DNA from: Paenibacillus sp. P25
GTDB lineage: Bacteria; Bacillota; Bacilli; Paenibacillales; NBRC-103111
Assembly (NCBI GenBank): GCA_024704175.1
Contig: CP085629.1
Span: 7,429,501 to 7,493,500, forward strand
DNA: 64,000 nt
Direction: 5' to 3'
Of this stretch, positions 18,896 to 27,442 are shown in pieces. The notes under the pieces were generated by a model. That model saw only the letters and a list, made by a program, of their open reading frames with translations, made no database searches and had not been told where the DNA came from. The first letter of the stretch is position 1. Each line of letters starts with the position of its first letter. A program made the position numbers and the translations under genes.

Positions 18896-19617
18896 CTACA
18901 GTACTTTACTGAGAAACGCCTTCGTCCGTTCGTGCTGCGGTGTATCGAATATTTGCTGCGGCGGGCCTTGCTCGACAATATAGCCGCCGTCCATGAAGAT
19001 CACGCGGTCCGCCACTTCGCGGGCAAATCCCATCTCATGGGTGACGACGACCATGGTGATGCCTTCCCGGGTCAAATCCTTCATCACCGCCAGCACCTCG
19101 CCGACCATCTCGGGATCCAGGGCCGAGGTCGGTTCGTCGAACAGCATGACGCGCGGATTCATCGCGAGAGCTCTGGCGATCGCCACCCGGCGCTGCTGTC
19201 CGCCGGACAGCCGTCCCGGCGACTCGTCGCGCTTGGATTCGAGCCCCACCTTAGCCAGCGCCTTCATCGCCTGCTGCTCGTTCTGCTTCTTGTCCAGCTT
19301 CTTCAGATATTTAGGCGCAAGCATAATATTTTCGAGGACCGTCAAATGGGGAACAGATGAAAAAGCTGAAAAACCATGCCCACGTTCTGGCGGAGCGCGT
19401 CGATGTTCGTTTTGGGTGAGGTGACTTCGATGCCGTTAATAGTAATATTCCCGGAAGTGACTTCCTCCAGCCGGTTCAGGCGGCGCAGGAAGGTGCTTTT
19501 TCCCGATCCGGACGGGCCGATGACGCAGACGACCTCCTTCTCCTCGATAGAGACGGAAATATCCTTAAGCACTTCGAGCGAGCCGAACTGTTTGCGAATA
19601 TTTTGAACGGTGATCAT
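18896..19617 (-). CDS. glnQ: Polar amino-acid ABC transporter ATPase, GlnQ-like (one frameshift)
   Basis: ATP-binding subunit of a PAAT-family importer. Walker [11 protein letters not shown]-loop NVGMVFQ, signature [15 protein letters not shown], Walker [15 protein letters not shown], switch [10 protein letters not shown]. The break near 19350 removes one C from the run in CTGTTCCCCATTTG, exactly at the normally invariant [10 protein letters not shown]. Lies 18 bp downstream of the permease gene. Substrate is probably glutamine, asparagine or glutamate given the GlnL-box promoter and asparaginase; not provable from sequence. Confidence 0.88.
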
Positions 19618-19635
19618 TTGACGACAATCCTCCTT

Positions 19636-20273
19636 TCAAGCCAACGGGACAGGTTGCGTAAGCAAATAAATCATGATCAAATAAAAGACGCCGACCGTTC
19701 CCCAGATCTCGAAAGCGCGGAAGTTGGCGGAAATAATGATCTCGCCGCTTTGTGTCAGCTCCCGGATGCCGATGACGGACAGCGCCGACGTATCCTTGAT
19801 GCTGACGATAATTTGGTTCACGAACGCAGGCACCATGCGGCGTGTGGCCTGGGGCAGAATGACGAGCCTCATGGTCAGGTAGCTCGCTGAGTCCGAGCGA
19901 ACGGGCCGCTTCGCGCTGGCCTTGATGAATCGAGATAATGCCCGCCCGGAAAATTTCGGAGATATAAGCGCCGGCATTCAAGCTGATCGCGATAATCCCC
20001 GCCGTTTCCGCGGGAATCCGGATGCCGAGAAATACGGGCGGCCCGAAGTAAATAAAGAACATTTGGACAAGCGGCGGCGTTCCGCGGATCAAATCCACGT
20101 AGACGGTCGCCGCATAACGCAGCAGACTTGTTCGCCGAAGCGCTCATCAGACCGGAAACGAGACCGATCACAAACGCGATGCACAGCGAGATGGAGACGA
20201 TTTTCAGCGTGATCAGGCGACCTTGCAGCAGCATCGGTAACGATTCCAGAATGACTTGCCATGCCGATTTCAA
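19636..20273 (-). CDS. Polar amino-acid ABC transporter permease, GlnP-like (two frameshifts)
   Basis: HisMQ-type permease: LPMLLQGRLITLKIVSISLCIAFVIGL, YVDLIRGTPPLVQMFFIYFG, SLNAGAYISEIFRAGI, the EAA loop GQREAARSLGLS..TMRLVILPQA, and QIIVSIKDTSALSVIG. I place the start at TTG 20273, 11 bp after AAAGGAG, giving the family's N-terminus; an ATG at 20303 is in frame but has no ribosome site. Frame is lost near 20125 and 19885. Middle gene of the binding protein-permease-ATPase-asparaginase operon. Confidence 0.85.
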
Positions 20274-20344
20274 TCCATATGCAGCTCCTTTCTTTGCAAG
20301 CAAGCAGCACAGGTCGCGGAGAGCCTGTGCATGAAGAATGAGAT

Positions 20345-21145
20345 TTACTTGGAGGACGTGCCCATATAGCTGTTTACGATCTGATCGAGCTTGCCGCTGT
20401 CCTTAAGTTTCTTGAGACCGTCGTTGATCTTGGCGAGCAGTTCCGGATTGTCTTTGCTGACGGCAATGCCGTAGTAGTCACCGTTGAGCCGGTCCCCGAC
20501 GATCTTCAGCTGGGAATTCTTGTCGGTGGCAATCTTGTAGGAAATGACCGGGAAGTCTTCCAGTGTCACGTCGGCATTCTTGTTCACGACCTCTTGGAAC
20601 ATGGACGGGCTGTCGTCGAAGTAGTTGACTTTGGCGTTGTACTTCTGAGCCAGCTCATCCGCGAACTTGGCGCCGGTTGTGCCTTTCTTGATGGAAATCG
20701 TCTTGCCCTTCAGATCCTCCGGCCCCTTGATGGAGCTATTGTCTTCCCGCACGATCAGCGATAAGCCCGCCTTGTAATACGGCTCCGAGAGAGCGACTAC
20801 CTGCTTGCGTTCGTCCGTGATGCTGATGCCGGCTACGGCGCCGTCAAGCTGTTTGGCCGTGATGGCCGGAATAATGCCTTTGAAGTTCATCGGCTTCAGC
20901 TCCACCTCGAAGCCTTCCTCTTTGGCGATGGCGTTCAGCATGTCGATATCGATGCCCGTGTATTTGCCGTCTTTCTCAAACTCGAACGGAGGGTAGGTTG
21001 CGTCCGTACCGAAGGTATACTTTTTCACGCTCCCTTTGCCGCTGTCCGCCGCGGCGCCTGAGGGACTCGCCGAATTTCCGTTTCCGCATGCGCTGACGGC
21101 AAGCGCGAAGGTCGCCGTACAAAGGAGTAAGCCTAATTTTTTCAT
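20345..21145 (-). CDS. Amino-acid ABC transporter substrate-binding lipoprotein, GlnH-like
   Basis: 266 residues, uninterrupted. Signal peptide with lipobox AVSAC (Cys20), a Ser/Gly/Ala linker, then a family 3 binding fold: YTFGTDATYPPFEFEKDGKY, GIDIDMLNAIAKEEGF, DGAVAGISITDERK, LKGKTISIKKGTTG, and GIAVSKDN. The ATYPPFEF and SITDERK motifs are typical of glutamine/cystine-binding proteins. First gene of its operon; AAAGGGGCG precedes the ATG. Upstream lie four TTTTGT-like boxes described separately, which suggest activation by the adjacent GlnL regulator. Confidence 0.92.
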   Translation of the reverse strand: MKKLGLLLCTATFALAVSACGNGNSASPSGAAADSGKGSVKKYTFGTDATYPPFEFEKDGKYTGIDIDMLNAIAKEEGFEVELKPMNFKGIIPAITAKQLDGAVAGISITDERKQVVALSEPYYKAGLSLIVREDNSSIKGPEDLKGKTISIKKGTTGAKFADELAQKYNAKVNYFDDSPSMFQEVVNKNADVTLEDFPVISYKIATDKNSQLKIVGDRLNGDYYGIAVSKDNPELLAKINDGLKKLKDSGKLDQIVNSYMGTSSK

Positions 21146-21198
21146 TCAAATAACGCCCCTTTAAGAAAATTTCAATTCTTGTTTGTAATCTTATGGGG

Positions 21199-21242
21199 TC
21201 CTACAGAATCCTACACAATCCTACAAAATGAATTACACAAAA
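21199..21242 (-). promoter_or_regulatory. GlnL-type operator: direct repeats of TTTTGT boxes
   Basis: On the minus strand, reading toward the binding-protein gene: TTTTGT (21242-21237), then TTTTGT-AGGA, TTGTGT-AGGA, TTCTGT-AGGA, the last three spaced exactly 10 bp. B. subtilis GlnL is reported to bind TTTTGT-N4-TTTTGT direct repeats. A possible -10, TAAGAT, lies just downstream at about 21194-21189. Confidence 0.7.
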
Positions 21243-21361
21243 AGATAAAAAATATCACATCAAAATCTACTCGCGTAATAGTATACGCTTACAACAAAAA
21301 TGTATCCGCTTACCAAAATTTAGTTCTGCTTTGGTATGTCATGTTTTATGACGTTGATCCC

Positions 21362-21402
21362 CAAAAATAAGACCCTGGCCGGGCGCTTTGCCGACCAAGG
21401 TC
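21362..21402 (-). terminator. Terminator after glnL
   Basis: Minus strand stem GACCTTGGTCGG / CCGGCCAGGGTC (two G-U pairs) immediately after the glnL stop, followed by TTATTTTT. It separates glnKL from the transporter operon. Confidence 0.8.
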
Positions 21403-21403
21403 A

Positions 21404-22308
21404 TCATCCCTGCTTCATTTTCTCAAGCAGATCAAGGTGAAAGACTTGCAGAAACTTCTTAATATTGATTTTTCCCTTATCCGGAGAAGCGTCTTCGTCC
21501 ACCTCCATCGTCCGCATGCGCATGCGCACCGCCTGGAAATCAAAATATAACGGCGCGTAATACTCGAATTTCGGATTGCAGTAATCGGTCAGCCCGATCG
21601 ATGCCAAATTGCTTAAAGCGGCCATAATGGCACGCCGGATGCGCTGCTCGATCGATTTGCTTTCTTTTTCAATCTCCTGCTTGCCCTGTTTGTACGTTTG
21701 CGCCGTCGCTTCGTACAGCTCTTTCAGCGAAGGAAAGTTTGCCGTCCCCGTATTCCGCGACCAAGTATTCCATCATCGAGAGGATATCCTTCTTTGCCGT
21801 TCTCGCCGATAATCCCGAGGTCCATCAAGATGAGCTGGGCTTGCTCGCGAACGGTACGCTCTTTACGGACCACCGTGCGCTCGACGAGGTCCAGCTTGGC
21901 CAGCGACTGCTTGATTTCGTGGATATGGCGTTCATATTGGCGCCGCTCGGCCACCTTCTGCAGGACCGCCTCCACTTCTACGCGGTTAATCGGCTTGTGA
22001 ATGAAGAAATCGATTCCCGCCTGGTAGGCCTGTCCGACCATCTCTTTATTCACGATTTGCGAAATCATAATAAATTTGCCGGAGAACCCCAGCTCTTGCA
22101 GCTGCTTGATGGTTGCGATTCCGTCCTGGTCCGGCATGAGCAGATCGATAAGGACGACATCCGGCTTCGTCTCCAGGATCAGACGAACGCCTTCCGTGCC
22201 GCCAGCGGCAATGCCCGAGACCGAGCCGAGCCCGCTCCGCTCAATGACCGTTTGCAGCATCCGGCGGCTCACGGCGTCATCGTCAACGATAACGAAAGAA
22301 AGATTCAT
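21404..22308 (-). CDS. glnL: Response regulator GlnL (YcbB family; one frameshift)
   Basis: Receiver domain: FVIVDDDAVSRRMLQTVI, Asp in DVVLIDLLMPDQDG, IMISQI, Lys in DFFIHKPINRVEV. The C-terminal half (EQAQLILMDLGIIGENGKEG, then RRAIMAALSNLASIGLTDYCNPKFEYYAPLYFDFQAVRMRMR) matches the distinctive YcbB/GlnL output domain rather than OmpR or NarL types. In B. subtilis GlnL switches on glutaminase and glutamine transport genes when glutamine is present. The frame breaks near 21750. ATG after GGGAGGTCAGG; its first 26 bp overlap the end of glnK, which supports co-translation. Confidence 0.85.
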
Positions 22309-23597
22309 CGGCCTGACCTCCCGTCTGTAATGTGCGAATCGGAAGACTCACAAGGAATTCGGCGCCGCCTAACGGCCCGCTCCGCCCCGCTTCAATGTCC
22401 CCGCCAAAGAAATGCACGATATCCCGAACGTGCGACAAGCCGATCCCGGTTGCGGCAAGGCCCTGTTCGTTAAATTTGGTCGTAAACCCCGGCTCGAAGA
22501 TAATCTCCCTGTCCTGCATTTCGATCCCGGGCCCCGAATCCGCTACCCTAAGCTGCAAACGGCCGTCTTGTTCGGTCTGCGCCGATATGAACCGTACCTT
22601 CTCCGTCGATGGACTCCACGGCGTTGGCAACCAAGTTGTTCAGAAGCGTCAGCAGGGGAATAAAATGGCAAGTGACGAGGTCCGAACGGATGTCGCTTTC
22701 GATGGCAATGCGTTTGCACAGCATGCCGGCGTACTGCTGATTGCCTTTGACCGCAAACCGGATCATCTCCGGCACGCTCATCTCGCCCGCCGTTTCGCTG
22801 TCCACCAGCTTGACGAGCCCGGCCAGGATGCGCTGGGAATCCTTCTTGACCTCGTGAATTTGCTGGGCGATCCCGAGCGCCTGCCGGCCGTAAATGTACT
22901 GGCTGCTCGCCTGCAGTTGCTGATACAGCTCAAAGCTGTTCGCCGCAATGCGTTCGATCGTATCCATCGATTTGCGCAGATAAAACGCTTCGCCGTACAG
23001 ACCGGAGCCCACCGTAAGCATTTGCTCCATCCGTTTCTGCTGCTCGGCGTGAAGCGAGCGCATCTGGCTGATGGCTACGCCGCTGTAGAGCCCGGTCACA
23101 AAATAGCTGCGCACGAGCGCGACAAGGGCAAGATAAAACGTCGTGTACAGAGAAAACGAGTGCGTCCCGACGATCAGACTGCGTACCAGGAGCTCCGCCT
23201 CGTTCGACAACAGATCCATTCCCGCGACAGTGGCGCCCAATACGAGCGGCGGCAACTCGCCGATCCGGTGCCGAATGCGGCTCATCCCGAGGGAATATAC
23301 CACGTAATAAATGCCGGCGGCGACATTATTCTGCAGGCCGGCGATCCAGTCGGATGAGTGCGTGTGAAGCGACCATTCGCCGGTCTGAAACAAGACGCTG
23401 GTCGCCCCGGTGAGTGCGCCGACCCTAACGAAATTCAGATGATTGCTGAATAACAGCAAAAACAGGAAAATGCTGACGCCGAGGCCGATGCGGAAGGAAT
23501 CTCCGCTGAACGGATTGATCATGAATACCTCGCCGACGGCGGTGGCGAAGGCGATCACGAGCATTTGCGCCTTCTCATTTTTTATCCAATGCTGCAC
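22283..23597 (-). CDS. glnK: Sensor histidine kinase GlnK (YcbA family; one frameshift)
   Basis: Membrane sensor with a row of hydrophobic helices at the N-terminus (IGLGVSIFLFLLLF, LPPLVLGATVAGMDLL, LYTTFYLALVALV), a SpoOB-like helical dimer region where QQIHEVKKDSQRILAGL carries the likely phospho-acceptor His, and an ATPase domain with LLTLLNNLVANAVESI (N box), RVADSGPGIE and ATGIGLSHVRDIV. Start is GTG at 23597. The frame breaks near 22600, fitting a missing AT pair in CATATCGG. With glnL it forms a glutamine-sensing pair that sits directly upstream of an amino-acid transporter operon. Confidence 0.82.
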
Positions 23598-23844
23598 AGG
23601 CGATCCCCGGCTTTTCGATGCGTGAATTAGAATATGTGAAAAAATAATATCATAAAAATCGGAACGCGCCTATGCGGCCGGGTACGTTAATCACTGGGAG
23701 TTATCCCCGGGAGTTTGCGGGGCCCGTTCCGCCCTCCGCGGATCCGACAGGATGTTCCAATTTCTTGGTGCCAGATTTCAGCAGGAATCTCATCTCTATT
23801 ATCCTATCATAGAGCTATCCGGGAATAGATAGGGAGGAATCCGA

Positions 23845-24591
23845 ATGAAACATATCCTGCTCATGTCGTCCGTACTGCTCGCTTTAGCCATGTCGGGGTG
23901 CAGTGACGTCAAACCGACAACGGCAAGTTCGAACGAGAATCCGGTACAGCCCGCCACCGCAGGCGATTCGGCGGCCTTCTGCCGCTTCGGTCGGAACCGC
24001 CGGGGCAGCGGCAGAGAGCCGGTAAAAGCCACAACAGCTTCCACAGCTCCTACAGCCTCTACGATGACTACGACGGCAAAGACGCCAACGCAGCAAGCGA
24101 ACACGGTGAATGCAAAAGAAGAGGCGGCGGCCGAAATCGAATACGCATTTACCAGGGCTAACGGGCAGCCTGAGAAATCGCTTCTCCGTTTGATTAACGG
24201 CGCGAAGAAAAGCTTAGACATTGCCGTATTCAGCCTTACGGATAAGAACATCGTGAACGCCCTAATCGAGGCCAAAAAGCGGGGAGTCACCGTCCGCCTC
24301 ATTACCGATCAGCAGCAGGCCAAGGCTTCAGCGCAGGCCGCTCAAATGAAAGCCCTGAAGAAAGCGGAAATTCCGATCAAACTCAATAAGCATGCCGGGA
24401 GCATGAATCTCAAGATCTCGATCGCGGATGGTTCCATCGTCACCACCGGCTCGTACGATTACACGGTTTCGTCATCGAAAACGAACGATGAAGTGCTGGT
24501 AACGATACACGATGCAAAAATATCCAAAGAATGGAATGACGAGTTCGATAAAATGTGGTCCGACAAAACGAATTACCAGGACTATAAATGA
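23845..24591 (+). CDS. Phospholipase D-like lipoprotein with an altered HKD motif
   Basis: Lipobox AMSGC (Cys19), a Thr/Ala-rich linker of about 80 residues, then one PLD-type domain: EKSLLRLINGAKKSLDIAVFSLTDKNIVNALIEAKKRGVTVRLITD, and the motif region AGSMNLKISIADGSIVTTGSYDYT. In nuclease-type PLD proteins this region reads M-H-x-K-x4-D; here the catalytic His position is Asn (MNLK, codon AAT), while Lys, Asp and the GSY block are kept. Either the enzyme is inactive or the base is misread. The linker around 23970-24020 contains RNRRGSGRE, which looks like two compensating frameshifts within an Ala-rich tract. ATG follows AGGGAGGAA. Confidence 0.8.
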   Translation: MKHILLMSSVLLALAMSGCSDVKPTTASSNENPVQPATAGDSAAFCRFGRNRRGSGREPVKATTASTAPTASTMTTTAKTPTQQANTVNAKEEAAAEIEYAFTRANGQPEKSLLRLINGAKKSLDIAVFSLTDKNIVNALIEAKKRGVTVRLITDQQQAKASAQAAQMKALKKAEIPIKLNKHAGSMNLKISIADGSIVTTGSYDYTVSSSKTNDEVLVTIHDAKISKEWNDEFDKMWSDKTNYQDYK

Positions 24592-24628
24592 GGTCTCTCC
24601 TCCAATTTCCGCTCTTTCCTGCAGGAAT

Positions 24629-24662
24629 GAAAAATCCCCTACGGCGGCAGTGCCGTAGGGGA
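24629..24662 (-). terminator. Terminator of the nitroreductase gene
   Basis: TCCCCTACGGC-GGCAGT-GCCGTAGGGGA; on the minus strand it is followed by TTTTT. Confidence 0.8.
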
Positions 24663-24678
24663 TCGTCAGACCGGTCGA

Positions 24679-25292
24679 TTAAATTTCCACTTTGCCTTCG
24701 AAGATGACGCTGCTCAGCGGGCGGCGCTGGTTCGGGACTTCTCGTTCCCGGGCGCCTTCCGGCGCGCGTTCTTATCTCCCTGGTAGCCGAGGGCGATCAC
24801 GGCATGAAGCTCGAAGCGCTCCGGCACATTCAGCGACTGGCGCGCCTTATCACGGTCGAAGCCGCCGATGGCGTGAGTCGCGAGGCCGAGCAGCTTCGCC
24901 TGCAGCGCAAGGTATCCCCAAGCGGTTCCGCTGTCAAAGGCATGGGCGCCGTTCGGATCGCCGTTCTCTCTTTGCTTGTCCGATGCGACGAGCAGAAGTA
25001 CAGGTGCCTTCGAGGCCCAGGAACGGTTGAATTCATTCAGAAACTCATGGAACACGCCGAGTCGCTCGTCCGTTTTGGCGACGATAAAGCGCCAAGGCTG
25101 GTCGTTGTAGGAGGAAGGCGCCCAATGAGCCGCTTCCAATACGGCATACAGGTCCTGGTCGCTGACTTTCCTGTCCGAGAAAGAGCGGGGGGACCAACGG
25201 TTTAAAAAGAGCGGATTGACGCCGTACTCGGGCTTTCGGTGAGGCTCGACCTCCGGAGAGATTTGGCGGAACAGCGCTTCGTTCGTACTCAT
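24679..25292 (-). CDS. Nitroreductase-family FMN oxidoreductase (one frameshift)
   Basis: NAD(P)H-dependent flavoprotein fold: FLNRWSPRSFSDRKVSDQDL with the FMN-binding RWSPRSF, EAAHWAPSSYNDQPWRFIVA, GTAWGYLALQAKLLGLATHAIGGFD, and ALGYQGDK. Close to the small YodC/YdfN-type nitroreductases of about 205 residues. A shift near 24770 makes the direct frame end early at 24714; in the corrected frame REREVPNQRRPLSSVIFEGKVEI finishes at 24679. ATG 25292 with GGAAGG upstream. Monocistronic by its terminator. Confidence 0.85.
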
Positions 25293-25364
25293 GAATAAAC
25301 ACAACCTTCCATATGGGAATTTACTAAATTAAATATAGCATAGCGGACTCCGGCTTCGCAACGC

Positions 25365-26125
25365 TTACCTGGAGGAGCGGCTTTTCATCCCCGGGCACAG
25401 CCCTTTGTTCCGGCTGCAGACCTGGCGCGCGTAAGTCTCGTTCTCGGCGGCCAGCCCCTGATAATACCCCTCGATGCTGTGGTCGCCGATAAAGGAGGAA
25501 CGATGGGAAGCGAGAGAATAGCGCGACTCGACATGCTCATACACTATCCCGCTGATCGATACCGGCAGCATGGTCACAAGGTCGTTCCGTTCGAAGACGT
25601 TCAGGTCGCGGCGGATGCGCCGGTTGAAGGCGCGGACGAACGAGGGATCTCCGACCTTCGGTGCGCCGAAGGTGATCAGGACCGGTCGCCTGAAAGCCGT
25701 ATGGTAAGAGGCATCAAGCGCGCATAAGGTGGCTAGAGACCCGCCCACGCTGTGTCCGGTGACGTACAAGGTCTTGGCGGAACGCGTCTTGGATAAGGCG
25801 GCCAGGACCGGTTCGCGAAGAAGGGACGAATAAAGACCGGTCAAGCCGTTATGAGTATAACCGGCCCGCGGTGCGAAGCGGAACGGAGTTTGATCGAACT
25901 GCAGGTCCCGGATAAGATCGTTGAGATCCTCGGTTCCGCGGAACGCAATGATCACCGAATCGTCCGATTCGATGATGAAGCCCCAGTAGGGGAGTCGTCG
26001 CCGCCGAGCCGGGCACGCAGACGAAAGCCCTGCGGCAGTGTAAACCGGCCCCGTGTCTTGTACTGCCTTACCGCCTGGTAGACGACAGCCGCAAGGAATA
26101 CGGCTTCTTTGTGCAAATGGGACAT
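25365..26125 (-). CDS. Class 3 lipase family protein (one frameshift)
   Basis: Alpha/beta hydrolase of the fungal lipase-like (class 3) group. In the corrected frame it starts MSHLHKEAVFLAAVVYQAV, then SDDSVIIAFRGTEDLNDLIRDL (oxyanion region), LYVTGHSVGGSLATLCALD with the nucleophile Ser in GHSVG, ITFGAPKVGD, and NDLVTMLP..HVESRYSL with the likely Asp/His. No signal peptide, so cytoplasmic or cell-associated. The break near 25993 is one C short in GACTCCCCTACTGG. ATG 26125 lies after GGGGTGG. Confidence 0.8.
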
Positions 26126-26248
26126 GTTCCACCCCGAATATCCAAATGATCGTACATTGTATTCGGAGGGACGGGGAGTGGTGAGGTGTTGAATTTTATT
26201 CCATTTTAATGAAATCTCGGGTATAATTGTTTACTTTGGAGGTATCCA

Positions 26249-27338
26249 ATGGAGAAAAAATATGTAATGATTAACCATATAACCGAAGCGGGAATCGAAT
26301 GCTGAACAAGGATGAGTGCCTGGCGATTAACCCTCGGGTCATGAAGCTGTTAGAGGACAGGTGCCGAATGGATAAATATCACTGGCTGGTTTCGGAAAAC
26401 GGAACATTGAACGAAGCAAGTCTACTCAGCCGGGAGCCCATCTATACGGGCAGAAATGGAAAAGTCGTGGAGAGGATCGTGGCTATGATGGATGGCGTAC
26501 GCCAATCCCTCATCTTTAAACCGCTTACAAATAACGATACGGCGGGCAGGGAGGAATGGGCGAACCGCAACATTATCCCGCATCTGACGACCATTCGGGT
26601 TCCCCGCTTGATCGGAGCGTCGGAGAATGCGGAGCCGGAGCGGCACTGGCTGATTCTGGAGGACCTCGGCATGCCGCCGCACGGCTTTCATGAATCCACG
26701 CTCGTCTTAGCGGCGAAAGCCATTCCTCACTGGCATCTTCTCCCCCGCATATGGTGCCCGAAGCTTTTGCCGGCCATAGTCCCCGCTTGGAAGCTGTGCG
26801 GAGCCATGTGATGAACGAGGAGGCGGTCATCCTGGGGATTTTGCGCGAAATGGGATTGACGGACGAGAGGATCGCTGCAGCCGGGGACATCCTTCGGGAG
26901 AGCGGGCTTCGGGGGCTTGCATCGGAAACCGTTATTTCACACGGCGACTTGTATCCGCTCAACGTGGTTTCCCGGGAGGGCGAACTGATCATTCTCGACT
27001 GGGAGTATATTCATCTGAACAGCGTTTACTGGGATCTTTACAATCTGATCGATATCACGAGCCCTTCTTACCGCAGGAACGTGGTAGGCCGGGAGAACAG
27101 GGCTGCGATTCTAGGCGACTACCGTTCGGAAAGGGAATCGCTCGGAAAGCGGGTAAGCGCCGATTTTGTACGGGGGTACCATTATTACTGCGCCGTGTAC
27201 TCGATGTGGATCCTTCTCCTGATCGAATCGGATATGAAATCCAGGCGGTTCGCGGAAGGTGCGCTGGCGGAACAGAGGGCGGAAACCTTTCAAATCCTGC
27301 AGGAGATGCTGGATGTTCTTGCGGAGCCGGAAGGTTAG
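26249..27338 (+). CDS. Aminoglycoside phosphotransferase-like kinase (two frameshifts)
   Basis: Small-molecule kinase of the APH/choline kinase fold, substrate unknown. Catalytic loop VISHGDLYPLNVV and metal motif IILDWEYIHLN are intact; the N-lobe has SLIFKPLTN and HWLILEDLG. The best ribosome site, GGAGGT, serves ATG 26249, whose frame stops at 26303 after MEKKYVMINHITEAGIEC, overlapping the ATG (26299) of the main frame; restoring one A in GAATGCTG fuses both. A second break near 26748 is one C short in CTCCCCCGC. A TATAAT lies at about 26223. Alternatively the 18-codon frame is a genuine leader peptide. Stands alone between a divergent lipase and convergent surface protein. Confidence 0.75.
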
Positions 27339-27372
27339 CCGGATTCACGTTCATCCGCCGGGAAACGATAAA

Positions 27373-27406
27373 TCGCCCTTGAACCTCCGGAGAGGCTCAA
27401 GGGCGA
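27373..27406. terminator. Bidirectional hairpin between convergent genes
   Basis: TCGCCCTTGAACCTC / GAGGCTCAAGGGCGA, no long T run but T-rich flanks on both sides. Confidence 0.65.
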
Positions 27407-27442
27407 AACGTTTATTTCCGGAGAATCGATCCGAAGCCTATA

